Assembly: GCF_018139145.2 (NCBI RefSeq)
Contig: NC_059474.1
Coordinates: 38,148,344-38,212,343 of the forward strand
Source of the DNA: Gymnogyps californianus
Taxonomy: Eukaryota > Chordata > Aves > Accipitriformes > Cathartidae
Length of the DNA: 64,000 bases
Direction of reading: 5' to 3'
Shown in pieces: positions 26,691 through 39,696 of this stretch. Position 1 is the stretch's first letter; each line of letters begins with the position of its first letter. The notes under the pieces were generated by a model. The model was not told where the DNA came from. It made no database searches and saw nothing but the letters and a program-made list of their open reading frames with translations. The position numbers and the translations under genes were made by a program.

Positions 26691-29600
26691 CAAATCTTTA
26701 TTGTCTTTAAATCTGGTATTATCAGAGCTTTGTACACAGCCTGTTCTTGTGTTCATATCCACTAAAGGATTGCTGTCAATAGCACAAAATTAAAAAAAAA
26801 AAAAATCATCTCGAAAATGTGTTTAAATTGTCTGAAGAATTTGAAAAATAGCATATTAAAGTATTTCTGTGGTGAAGATGAAGAGTGCTACCTAAAAAAT
26901 CCTAAATTCTGTTTGTGAAATCAGTGGTCATACACAGTTCATGACTGCTTCCCAATTTTCTCATTTAGGTTACTGAATCACTGACAAAATAATTTCTATC
27001 CGTCATCGAGACCTAGATGCATTTGAATCACCCTCCCTTTTGAAGAATAGTAGAAGAATAATTTCAGGCCATTCATATGATTCGTGTGATACTTTCTCAA
27101 CTTATTTTCCATTTCTCATTAAGATGCTAGATCATTAGGTAGAAAGACAGAGAGAGCACCAGTTCTGGCAATATTTTCAGGATTCAACAGGATCTAATAA
27201 TCCTGCACAAAGTCCCCTCAACCACAAGAATTTTTAATAGAATATTGGTATCATTTTGGCAATAAAACATAAACCTAATATCACTACTCGTATGAAACAC
27301 AAATTCTAAATTTGCTGTTTCTGTAAAAAAAAATTAAAACCTTTCATTAGATCAGGAACAAATAAATGGACTGAGTAGTAGGCCAAGATACATACCAGCA
27401 TGCACAGAGACAGAATACATGTTCAGCCTTGGTGCATTTTTATGACAGACTAACAAGATCCCACAATGCATACATTGAATGCATTCAGTGTTAAGTACCT
27501 TGAATCTGGAAAACTTCCCAGATTATGCATCTGCCCTTTTAGCTTGTGCTACACAGGATGAATCTGTAAAGAAGGCAATAAAAGGATGAGGCTAGAGGGC
27601 CAGGACTATGTTATCTTACGACTAACATTTTCAAGAAGAATAAAAGCATACCAGCTTGCAGCTTGCAATAAACCAAGAACAGAGAATAGCTCTTAACATA
27701 ATATTAAAACTCTATTTAAAATTCAATGCATCCAACCTTGGCAGATGAAGAATCAACTCACTTCACCTTCTGTTTTTGACAGCTTTTTTCACATTTCACT
27801 TTTAAACAGCAATTTCTAAATTGTTTGACCCTTTCCAGTCAGGTACGCCAGTCAGTAATATGAACTGGCATGCATATTCTGATTGGAAAAGATTTTTGTT
27901 GTGATAAAAGCTAAACCAAATAAGTAATTAAACATTTTAGTTCTTGCTAAGTGATAGTAGCAGAAGATGATCAGGACAGGTTCCTTAAATCTTCCTGATA
28001 TGTAGCTCATTTTCTGTAGTCCAAGGATCATTTTTGAGATTACTAAATGCTGCATTAGCTTCAGAATATTACAGAAATACTGAAACATATGCAAGAGAAA
28101 CCTGCTATTGTTCCTTACCTTGCTAAGAGGTTACTTTGAAAATTATACTTTTATACTTCCCATCAACAAAGTGATTTACTTCTATTTTTGAATATTGAAA
28201 CTCCCAAGATTGGCATTTTCCTAGGAAGAGCAAAATTATTTCTGTTCACATGAAAAATAATTGTGTTAGCAACTTAATTTATTTTGTATTTTTAATTCAG
28301 ATTCAGGCATCAGTCATACTACTGTTTCAGCTCTCTAGGTCTGGATGGCTGTAGCTCTATTTTAGACTTACAACAGCCAATAATGATTTTAAATGATCAT
28401 ATGCAGACTTCAAAATGTTCCTTCAGAAAAGTGAGAATTGTCTATTTGTTCAGCTTTGCAGACTTGGAATGGTATTGTCTCTGTTTGATTATTCATATAT
28501 TATATAAACCCTTTCAGAATCATTAGAATGTGGTTGGGAAATTGCATATAAGTAAAAACTTTTCTGTCCACTTATTATTCTGCCATCTATACTGGGAAAT
28601 GGTAGCTCAGGATAAGAAGAGTATCTAGATGCTACAAAGAGAGAAGCTACATGAATAGAAACACACAGTTCTAACTGAAGGGCAATTGCTGGACTGGGAG
28701 CAGGCTTTCGTCTGTGTTTTGCAAAGCGTTGAAAACACAGTTAGCATTTATTACAAATGCAGCAGCTACTAATGTTTCTTAAGTCATGATTCAACTGTTC
28801 CTGGATATGATCCTGGAAATGACTTCGTGAAAACAAATGCCTGTACTCATATAAAGTTACTTGCAGTACTGGGACTCTGCACCTAAACAGATGATTGCAA
28901 CGCAACAGATTTAAACAAAGGCATTAGCACATTATTACTTAGACATAACAGCTCAGTAAGAACTTATCCTGTAAATTTTTGAGTATCCTCTCCCGTCAAC
29001 ACAGACAAGAGGAATACATGGAACTTTGCAGTTTGATGGTCTGAACTCTTAGAAACCACAGGGCACAAAGTGTATGCTTTGTTACCAAAAAGAAAGATCT
29101 ATTGCAGAAATCAAGGAGGAGGTGGAAATGAACATGATAAACTGCATTACTTCCATTACATCACTTCTCTGATTAGGAGTTGGATTTATGGTTTCAAGGT
29201 CACAATAAAAGCCTTTGGTTCCCGTGAGTCTCCAGTGTGAAAAAAACAACTTTACATTCCAGTTTAGCTCATTCAAAACCATTAAATTCACTTTACATTA
29301 GCATGGGATGGCTTTATGATTTCTGCATCCATTTGTTTCCCCTAATAGAGGGCTTCTAAGGGGAAAAAGATGGTATTCTGGTTTTTTGCCATCTCTAACC
29401 CTAAACCTGGCATTGCAGCTATCTTCCTTCCAGGCAGTTAGCATCAGCCTAGTCTTCTTCAGATCTTTTGTTCCTGCCTAACATTACATGGGACTCTTTC
29501 CATAAGAGGCAGGCTACTGTGCTTTTGCATTGCTCCTACGTCCTTTGGGCCTATTGTCAGTAAGGGAGTGAAGACAGAAATGGGACAATTTCTCCATACC

Positions 29601-32600
29601 TGTTACATTATTCAATGTAGGTAAGCAAAATTGAAATATTTAAAACAAATGCTGGATAGGTGGAATAGCACCACAAAGCAGCATTTTACAATTGTACTGA
29701 AGTACCGTATTTCCATGAGAGAAACCTTGTATCAATCAAAATTAATAAAGCCAGTTGCTAAGATATATATAATTTTACACCTGGCACTATTATCATGGTA
29801 GTTAATTTCTCTGTTTTCTTACAAATCTATTACCTCTTCTCCAGAAAAAGCTCTTAAGACACTGATTAGAAATTGTAACCTTGTACATTTTATGAAACAT
29901 GAATTATGTCCCTATTGTGTTTCTAAAGAATGAATAGTCTATACAATAAATCTAAACCACTGAAATTAGAATTTAAGGAGAGAGAAATGTTACAGCATCC
30001 ACTTAAAAGGTTGTATTTTCATGCCAATTATACTAAAGCAGAGTTGATTTTTGAAGGGATTTCGCAGTATTTTTCTGAGAATCTCTACTAGATCTGGACA
30101 TTGTGAAGTAGCACAAGATTATTTAAAATAGTGTATTGCTTTTATCAGCACCTATGAAACTTGGCAGTTACCATCCCTCCACTGTAAATACAAAGCAGCA
30201 GATATGTGTGAGTCATTTACTGTAGCTATATTGCTCCTGCTAATGTATGATGTAAATGATTTAACAATTCCTATGAACACTAGAGCCTTAGGGAGCAGTT
30301 GTCTAACATGTTTCCCTCCGACAATAGGCATCTATCTTCCTCTTGATGTGTCGGGAGCTTTAAGCAGATGCATCATGACCCAGCACTGATCCTGTGGCTT
30401 ACCTGTGGAAAACCCTACATGTATCAACCGGAAAATAAACCCCTTAAATTACAGAGATAACTCTTATGTAGTTATGAAGCTTCAATTTAACAGTACAGGT
30501 CTGCAAAGGGAAAAAATAGCTTCCTGCATCCGCAGATCTCTCTCTCTTCCTCTGCTTTCAAATGTATTTAACTCCTTAAAGTGTTGTGAGATACCGCTAA
30601 TGGAGAAGATGAGATACAAGACACTGGCTGTTTTGTATGCCTATAACATTGCAGGTATTTCTGTGATGCTTTGAAAAATAACATTGTCCTGCTTTCCTCT
30701 TACCTACTGTTTTGCTCATAATGTTCTAGTTTTCCTCCCACAGAGATAAGGCTAAATGTGGTTAATATTTAATAATAAATGCTTGCTTTTAAATGGCTTC
30801 ATCAGCTAAGCAAAACTAATTTATATGCAAAAGATCAAAATAGTTATACTAAGCAAAAGACTGGAACAACCATAACTGCATTGTTCTATGACAATCAAAT
30901 GATACTCTATTAATAAAATTCATTAGGTAAGCATCCAAAGTAGAACATGATGGTAATATTAATGTAAGTTGTATGTCTTTTACTACAGATGAACAGCTTC
31001 TCTGTACATTAACCTAAGATTGAAAGAAGAATATTTCATGGTTTCCTATGAAAGAAAATTATTTAAGACAACAGAAAGGTTAATATAAAATATCAAATAA
31101 AACAGATTATATATGATTTCCTTTTATGGGGTACATTGTTTCACTCCCATATACTGCATTTTAAAGTTTACACAGAAAACTTCTGTAAAGAACTGAATTA
31201 TGATGTTCATACAGAAAAAAGAAAAGTATGACCTGTTGAGTTATTCCCAAGAAGAATCACCAGATCTTGAAGACCATGAGATTCTGGAGGCCACTTCAAA
31301 AGCTGTTTTTCACTAAGATATGCAGCTAATTGCTCTCAGTTTGCTAAGCTTTAAATTGAATCCAGACACCTAGGGCATAAGCAAATCACATGGAGGCTGT
31401 CAACATTTTAGATTATTAAAGAAGGTAATTTTTACCTTGGAAATACATATTCTGGAAATTTGGAAAGAGCGGATAATATGTGTGACAGTCTCTAAATCTC
31501 CTGAAGAATAGAAACTTCAGTTTGCTTTGCAATGAGTGGCAGAAACACAGTGCCAATATGGATCACTCAAGTCAGAGAGTCTAGTTCTCTAAGTTGCAGG
31601 TGGCAAAACGAGATTTTTCTATTTCTGAGTAAACACATTTTTTCTACATGTTTTCAGAGTCCATAGATCTTTCTCAACATCCTGTACTAAATGCAAGACC
31701 TGAAGGAAAGACTAAAAGCTACAAGCATCATACGACACACAAAAAGAGCAGGAGGGATTCAGGACATTACCAACGTATAAAGTTACGGCAACAGTTAAAA
31801 ATCTGTGAAATAAAACTCCTGGATGACTCTAGGGAATATTGCATATTGTACATTTTAGAGAAGATGAGGCCTTTAAAACAAAGGTCCTTGAAAAAAAATA
31901 ATCCTTGAAAGTCAAAACCAGTAACTGCTTTAAACCTGAACAGACCATATCAGCCAGGCATTCAATTAAAATTAGGATTCAGTAGGAGCAACAGGACAGC
32001 CTATATATGTTTTTTGGCTGTGGACAATTCCATGCTTCAGAGGCAAGAAAACATGGTCCCAATTCTTTTCTTACACCAAAAAATGCACAAGGGGAAAAAA
32101 AATCCTTTTTGCCCTGCCCATGTGAAAACAATACAAGCAAATAACAATGCAGTCTCTATTCAACCCCCTTTGGATGTATCAGTACCTTAGAAATCCAAAA
32201 ACTCATAGTGCAGGTGTAATTTTATATCTCTGAGAATTCTCCTCCTTCCTTCCATAATCCCTTCTACATGCTTATCAGACACCATCTGAAACAGTTTTGG
32301 TATCTTGCACCTATTGCCCTATTTGAAGATTATAGGAACTTTAGAACTTCACTCCAGATGGTTGGAAACCTTTTAATTTCTGATCTAAACTTACTCATGG
32401 CAAATTTTACATCCCTTGATTTTTTGACAATTTTATCCTTTAATCCAACTAATTTTTATCCTGTCTTGGTACTTACTTGCCCCCAACATATGTCAATGAA
32501 GAAATATTATATTCCCTTTACATCTTCATTTACGTAGGTTAAACAAACTGAGCTTTTTAAAACTCTGTTTAAAAATAGATATTCTTTCCTCTGGATCTTT

Positions 32601-33300
32601 CTGTTTACATGCATGTCTCTCTGTACCTGCACAGAACATGAGAAATTAGAAACATGCAATGATAGTTCCCTATCTTTATTGAAAAATACCTTGCTAAGAG
32701 ATCTTAGAATTGTTTTAGCTTTTTCATAGCTGCATTATGCTGGAATTCACAGTTACCCTCTAACTGGGTCCTAGTCTTTTCCATCATTCAATTACTGACC
32801 TTACAGCAGAATATCTTTGATATAGAATGTCTACATATGTATTCCACTTCTGTAGTGCACACATACAAGATTAAAATACTTTAATTTGCAGCACCTGTTG
32901 GTTGTTCCTGCTTATTGTTGACTTACAACATTATCCTGCACCAAAACATGTATAGGTACAGAAGATTAATCGATCCACAGCTTCTTTGAACCTTTCAATT
33001 TACATTAATAAAAAACTGACAGGGGCGTGGAAGGCAGAACAGATGACAAAGTACATACAGACAACATGTCCCATAAAACTGAGTTACAAGGGGTATCTTG
33101 CTTCTCTTTTTCATTTGAATTTTAAAGTCTCCTGTTGCTGTCACAGTGAGTTTGTCAGAAATAAAGGAAACTAGTGCAAGTCTACTAAAAGGCTTGCATG
33201 TACTAACACACATGTACCAAAACGGACATCCGAATAAGATGTCTTCATCACAAGGTAACAGTGACAGACAGAAATGTGAACATCTTATATGACAGCTTTA
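26691..33300. other. AT-rich non-coding sequence, no gene seen
   Basis: Nothing coding was recognised. A 14-base A run lies at 26,792-26,805. A single telomere-like CTAACCCTAAACC at 29,395-29,407 is isolated and not an array. Open frames here are under 90 codons and lack domains. The interval around 28,680-28,860 has a regulatory-like texture but nothing specific. Confidence 0.5.
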
Positions 33301-33860
33301 TAGATGTTACACAAAGGGAAATTTTTGACAGAGGTTGCTAAGTCTGAGCTCTGAATATGGTCTAATGTTCTTAGGAAACTCCAATTAAGCTATATCATAT
33401 GCTAACTTGCTACAACATTATGCCCATTATGAGATTTTATGGCTGATAATAGCAGCAGGCTTCTCTTATCAACCTGCAATGTAAATAAAAAATCTAGAGG
33501 AAAATCAGTGTGGGCTTATTCTTTGTAGGTAGAAAGACACAGAAGAATCATTTTATCTTTTTAAGGTTTCCATACCTGAAATTAACATGACTTCAGAAAT
33601 AATGCTGGGACAGGTAAGCTGACTCAAATGATAATACGAAGCCGTATTTGGAAGAAATGTAGAATGTAATTTACAAGTAATTTCATCCTTATAAAAACTC
33701 TCAACAGTGGTAAATTGTAATGACAGTGTAATTCATCAGCTCTGTGTGCTGAAGCAACTGTCATGAGAAAAGCTGTCTCAATGCAAAAATGAAAATTATG
33801 CTATTGCTTCAGCTGGAAATTCCTAAAACTGGTGAACATCAAACTAGGATCTCATAAGGA
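33301..33860. promoter_or_regulatory. Weak candidate conserved non-coding block
   Basis: This is unique, repeat-free sequence with many TAAT, CAATTAA and GATAA words and no long homopolymers, for example CTCCAATTAAGC near 33,379 and GTAATGACAGTGTAATTCAT near 33,717. The texture resembles vertebrate conserved enhancers, but conservation cannot be judged from one sequence. Confidence 0.2.
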
Positions 33861-36800
33861 TGGTAGTTCCCAAAAGAGGAAGAGGAAGATGAAATAGGTG
33901 GAATCTCCACTAAGTCAGTTTGAAAAGGAGGTAGAGAAATTTTGGGTGATGCTGAGTTTGAAAGACTGAAAAAAGATCAGCATAAATCCAGACAGAAACA
34001 TCCTCTGTGTCCTTGAGATGCAAGAGAAATGTCTGTGGATAAAGCCTGGGAGAGGAAGATGGAGAAATTCTCTGAAAGACAAATGATTAATCTGTTTGCA
34101 TTGTTTCTTATATGGCTTATTATTTGGCTATAGTGTTCCAAGCTTCCTGGAATACTATATAGAAGATATTCCTAATATAAAAGTTATTATTTGTATAATT
34201 ATTATTACTATTCTTAACTATAGAAGTTATTCCTAATAGGAATAAGCTACAGATTCTGCAAGGTAAGATCCTTCAGATATGCTATTGTGAGGCTGCTACT
34301 TTTTCACTACAGAAGTAAAATCCCTAGATATGTAAGGGTAAATACAAACCTGTAAAGACTTGTTAATTTTATAACAAAACAAAACAAAAATAATCCTCTC
34401 AAGAGAAAGTTCTTCCAATGTGACTTGGACCCTTTTTGGCAAGCTTCAGGATTATAGGTAGCATGTGTCAGCTTTTAACATAGGGCAGTTACTATGCCCC
34501 AAGGCAGTCATCCAGACCTCGATGTGGTGACTATCGCATTTGCTGTGCCTGCAGCTTGTAAAGATGTCCTTTCTTTAGGTAATTCTTTACAATGAGCTGC
34601 CTAAAATCATCCCTGTGGTAAGAAGAAACCTAACCTAGCCATACAAGGACTTCAGTCTAGTCAAAATGATCATACTAAGAAAATTTCACGGATACCTACA
34701 TACAACTATAAGCACAATAAAAAGTGTATTTCTCTGTATTAATAAAGTTAACATTTTGGCTTTAGATTAAAAATGGCAATATAGCTTTTTCTTGAATTAT
34801 CTCAACAAATAAAATACCGGAGACAGAAACAAAGGTCTACTCAAAATCACCTTGTCACTAGCATTGAAGTAGGTATCAAAAGCAGAAAAAATAGAACCAA
34901 GCACTCAAAGAAGGTATAAATATGGCAAGATAAAAATAGAATACACTGCCCACCTTTGATACGTAAAAATTGTATCTTACCAAAGAGCACAAACTGGTTA
35001 CTCAGTAATGGAAATCCATACTCTTGAATACAATGAATAATCTTAACATAAATAACTACAACCTATGAAACATACGAAGGAAAACTCAGAATAGAATCAG
35101 TAGTACATGACCTGCATTGACAGATGTTATAGATAAACAAAACAAAACTGTTTTTACAGCAGTTCTTTTATATATACAATCTAATCTATTGATCCTACCT
35201 TTTTCAAAAGCTACCTTTTTCAGCAAACCTAAATTTCAAGTCATTGTGATGTGACAGTATCTTACCAGCATGGAGATCAACCTAACCTTCATTTTTCTTG
35301 TCAACAGATATTTTAGTTTTTCTGTTTACACTGTCTAATTTTCAATGCATTAATGTCTTTGAACAGTATATCAACTTAGTTTGACCATGCATGTATCCAG
35401 TGAAGGTCTAGTTTTTGTCATTCTCTGGAGAAAAAGTTCATTTGTATCCAAGCCAAAATCTTGAAGTCTTAGAACCTTGTATCACAGCTATTAGGGGCCA
35501 TGATCTAGGACAGTGAGTAGCTGATTGTAAGAAAGATAGGTCTTTACAAGGTGTATTATTTGAAATTAGATATGACCAACAACAGGAAAAAAGGAAGCTA
35601 ATTCGATAAATTTAAATACTTCATAGTATGTGTGAAGACCAACTAGTGATTTGAGGCAGCTACTTCCAGGCATTAGAAATAAGCTTAAAAAAATGAATAT
35701 CATCATAAAAACTTCTGAATGACAAAAAGGCCCTGAGATAAAGATCATATGTGCCACTGTTAGGCTTTCAGTATCTGGTTTGTAAAATGCACAGGTCTAA
35801 ATGAGGTTTGTAAGATCTCTTAAAAAATTTAAAGAGAAACACCTCAGAAAGGTAACAGCCAGACAACTCTAAAACCTCGCTGGGAGCTTTAAGTGTTTGT
35901 GTATGTAGCAGAACAAGATTTGCAATCCAGGATGCTCTCCTCAAATTAGAGGCACAAATCACTCCTCTCAGGAGCAGAACAAGGATCACTTCTTTCATGT
36001 GAAATACTTCCAGAAGAGGGGGAAATTATAGTATTAGTATTCCCTTTCTCCTTCTCATATCTCCCCACCTAACCCAACTGACCAACAACCAAAGCACCCA
36101 CCAAAATATGGTGAGCCTATATTTTAGCCTGAGCTCAAAATCATGTTTTCCCCTTGAAGAAGAGTAACCAAATCATTACGGGGCATGCTTTCTCTCTCTA
36201 TATAGACAATGGCAAAACAAAAGAGGAAGAAAAAGAAGGGTATGATTTTGGAGCTCATTGATTTGAGTAATTCCCTGGTTTTTCTTCTGTGTTCTCAGGA
36301 CTATTCATTTTACATTAAGCACTCACTGGATGATATACAAAGATTGGAAACCCAAGACTACTCCTCTTTCATCTCCCAATTATTGTCTTACAGAACCCCT
36401 AACTCATGCTCCCTCTCTCTGACACAGCAATCATGAATTATTTTCTGCACAGTGACACAGCAGAAAAAGAAAGAGTTATATCAGTATATCTATCAGCCTG
36501 CCAGTCTAAGAACTCAGAACCTGGTGGTCCTCCCATCTGAAGTAAGGACTGTAATTAATTACTATTCTGCGAGGCTGAAGAGAGAGAAGAAGTAACCATT
36601 GGACTCCTACATCCTAGTGTCTTTTTCAGTTGAAGTGGTTGTGGCTGTCTGTGAGTCCAACCATGTCACTATGAGTTAGGCCTGCAGTGGCTATCATTAA
36701 TTTATCATTATTTACTAAGTTCTGACAACTCCAGATTCCTTACTTCCTACTTACTCCTTCCAGTCTATCCTGATCTATTTGCAACTCTGTGATTTTAGCT

Positions 36801-38380
36801 GCTGGTAAATGGAAGCAGAGGGCCAAAGGAAGCTAGAGGAGGAAAGAAATATTTTGTTTGACCTGAGCCCAAAACACCTCTTGGATGCCCAGCTCATCAC
36901 ATAGAGGACATATCATACTAAAAAAGATAAAATCATATATTTATACATATCATGTGTTCTCTCACACATGAAAGAAAAAAGCATAATAGCATAGAAGTGA
37001 CATAAAGCGCTAGGAATAAAGGGAACCTACACATAAGAGGCATTTGGGGAACATGTTGGAATAACAAAAATTAGTTGTAGTGTAATGTAATACCTAGTTA
37101 TGAACTACACAGGAAGGACAGATTAGGCTGAAGAATAACAATATCCATACAGTGTCATTAATCCTAAAAAAATACATTAGTAATCTCACTGCAAGCTCAT
37201 ACATCTGCTTTACAGCACAAATTATAGTTTCCTTTAGCCAGCTCTTTACTATCTTTTTGGTTTTGTACTGATCCCCATCGTCTCTATCTTTACTAATAGT
37301 TTCTGATAAGGCAATACATCAAATGTTATGCTGAAGTCCCTACAGATCATATCTATCACATTTTCCTTATTAAAAAACCCCCAAAACATACAAAACAGTT
37401 GTTTTTTGGGGAGGGGGGGGGGAAGATTCTGGCAAAGACTCTTTAGATTAAAGCCACATCACATTTTATCCTGTCCTCAGTCTGATGCCCATGCATGCTT
37501 GAACTGGTCTTCCTTATTCTTTAAAGCTTCCCAGGTTAAGTAATTTCTCCTTTTCCTTGACCTTCTTAAATTTAGGTGTAAGGAATTCTCCCTTTTATCC
37601 ACTACTTGTCTTTTTAAGTTTTCAGACTACGCAGTTTGTGGAGCCAGTGACAGCTGAGCAAATCTGTGCAAATATAGCTATACTTTGTGCAGCTAGCTAT
37701 GGTGTAGTTAAAACTATATAGTACTAGGCACAAACTGATGATCTCTGCTGGACTGTACCAGCTTTGTGCAGAGTCCATCCGGGTACATCGGCATTGTGTT
37801 CCCAAGATTGCTGTGGACTGCCCCTTCATACTTTTCCATGCTTAATTGATTGAGGAAACAAGAACACGGCAATATTGCATTTGACTCTGCATTAGCTCCA
37901 TGCTACACTTAAACTAGGAAGCTTAATGCCATTCCCAAAATAATAAGCTTTCTTAAGCAAGGATGCTACATATGGGATATGCTGGCCAGAAACTTCCAAG
38001 CTGGTGGCCAGAAATATGCTCTTTCATTATCTGGGGCATTCCAGCCCAGCACTAATCCAGATAATGGAAATTGTGACTGAAATATTTACTGTTCTCCAAT
38101 CGTATTGTATGACATACAGTTCAATAGATTCATTAAAAATCCTTGTAATGGAGCTGGTATTTCCTTCCGTATTGTTTTTATTCTTTCAGTATTGTGCATG
38201 AGGGATTTTCTCAACCTCCCCAAACAATACATACTAAAATTTTATTTGCTGCCACCTCAAACTTGGCATCATTAATACTACAAGAAAGTATTGGGATGGA
38301 GCTTTTGAAAGTGATTTTTCTAATTAAAATTTTCAATTAATTTAAATAATCTTTCGATAATATCCGTTTATAGATAACCT
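33861..38380. other. AT-rich non-coding sequence, no gene seen
   Basis: No gene or mobile element was recognised. Small features are an imperfect palindrome at 34,228-34,244 (arms TATTCCTA and TAGGAATA around one A), an AACAA-type tract at 34,371-34,390, and a G-run at 37,408-37,422. Confidence 0.5.
37408..37422. repeat. G homopolymer tract
   Basis: A run of four G, one A and then ten G gives a 15-base purine tract. Such tracts are slippage-prone and could form G-rich structures. The exact length may be uncertain in an assembly. Confidence 0.85.
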
Positions 38381-38670
38381 TAAGATAGTTGGGTTTGACC
38401 TATCAATTGCTTTGTATATTTGCATAAGTCACAATAAAGGTGGATGAGAAGACCCCCCCAAATACATTAATGAATGTGAAATACAATGAAAACAACCAGT
38501 AAGAGTTGTTTATAATTGCTAAATTATTGCATGTTTGTCATTCTGTAAGACCTCTGAGGCTTTTCATTGGTGGAGAGAGAATACTGGATGACATGCACCT
38601 CAATATGAGAATTCATTAATTTTTAATGACAAATGCATTAAAAAACTTCAGATGATTTAGGGAATCAGTC
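38381..38670. promoter_or_regulatory. Candidate conserved non-coding block with a TAAT palindrome
   Basis: The block contains an inverted repeat CATTAA-TTT-TTAATG at 38,614-38,628, a pair of homeodomain-type half sites facing each other. Other TAAT/ATTA and GCATAA words lie around it, such as TTTGCATAAG near 38,419. The texture resembles vertebrate enhancers. This is inferred from motif content only. Confidence 0.28.
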
Positions 38671-39674
38671 TATGTGCAGCCCATAAAAATATGTAAGTCT
38701 GAAATCCTCTCTTGATGTGGATCACCTGTTTGCTGACAGGTTGCAACACATATTCTTCAATCTAAATGCATAGGGGAACTGTTAACCTTAGCAACTGTTC
38801 TCTAACAATTGAACAATAACTATGCTAAAAAGCATCCTAGGAAGGAAACCAGCTGTGTCAAGGTTGGTTGGAAAGAAAGGAGTTTCTGGAGATACAGAAC
38901 ATCTGCAGTAAGAGAAAGGGTGATATATAAACCAGGATAGGACTTTTGGGGAGAAGAGTAAGTACAAAATCCCATGATTTTATAAAAGAGATCTTCTTTA
39001 GTCAAAGGACAATTCATGGAAGAGAAAGACAAATAATGACCGAGGTGTTTAGGAAAGAAAGACTAGGGATACTCCAGAGATTCTCGTAAGTCAACAGAAG
39101 CATGAAAATGTAACTAAAAGTTACATAAATATAGGAGAATACACCAGAAAGAAAGAGAGTGAAGATTTTTTGCTAAGTCTGTAACGCTTCTTATCCCAGT
39201 ACTATCAACAGTTAATAAAGGAATTCTAGGTCTACGGACTGACAAAACTTGGAATATGAACTATTCTGTGGCTCCATAACGTGTGGGACTGGCCAGCTGG
39301 AATATCAAAAGTTAGTGTTTCTCCACAGAGGACTAATTCTACTTCATGGGTCCCAGCTAGACTTAGATGAATACATGTACATTTAAAAGTTGTGTTGTGC
39401 TAAAAAGGGACAACTTTGTCCAAAATACAACTGTTTATTGTTAGTTTTACTGTCAGCTTTGTTCAGAAGGACAGATCAAACTCTTAGGTTTGCACATGTC
39501 AGTAAGTGACATCTGTAGTCAGCAGTTTTCCTCACAGACATTCTCACGCACAAGAGGTTGTGTGTTTTGGGAGCAGGCAGAAGGCAAGTACCTCTTGCAT
39601 CTCACGGGTAGAAAGACTTTATATGAAAGAAAGTACAGCTTAGTCCCTGTAACTCTGCTGGACATATGAAATGT

Positions 39675-39696
39675 CAGCAGGGCTTCAGCAGGGCTT
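39675..39696. repeat. Exact 11-bp tandem duplication
   Basis: The unit CAGCAGGGCTT occurs twice head to tail, followed by a partial third copy (CAG). This is a short local duplication of the kind produced by replication slippage. Confidence 0.9.

Noticed and set aside
26401..26793. 130-codon plus-strand open frame
   Set aside because: It runs antisense across a CR1 3' fragment and continues into an A-rich tract; the sequence is explained by the repeat.
29395..29407. Telomere-like CTAACCCTAAACC
   Set aside because: A single imperfect unit pair without an array; expected by chance in a window of this size.
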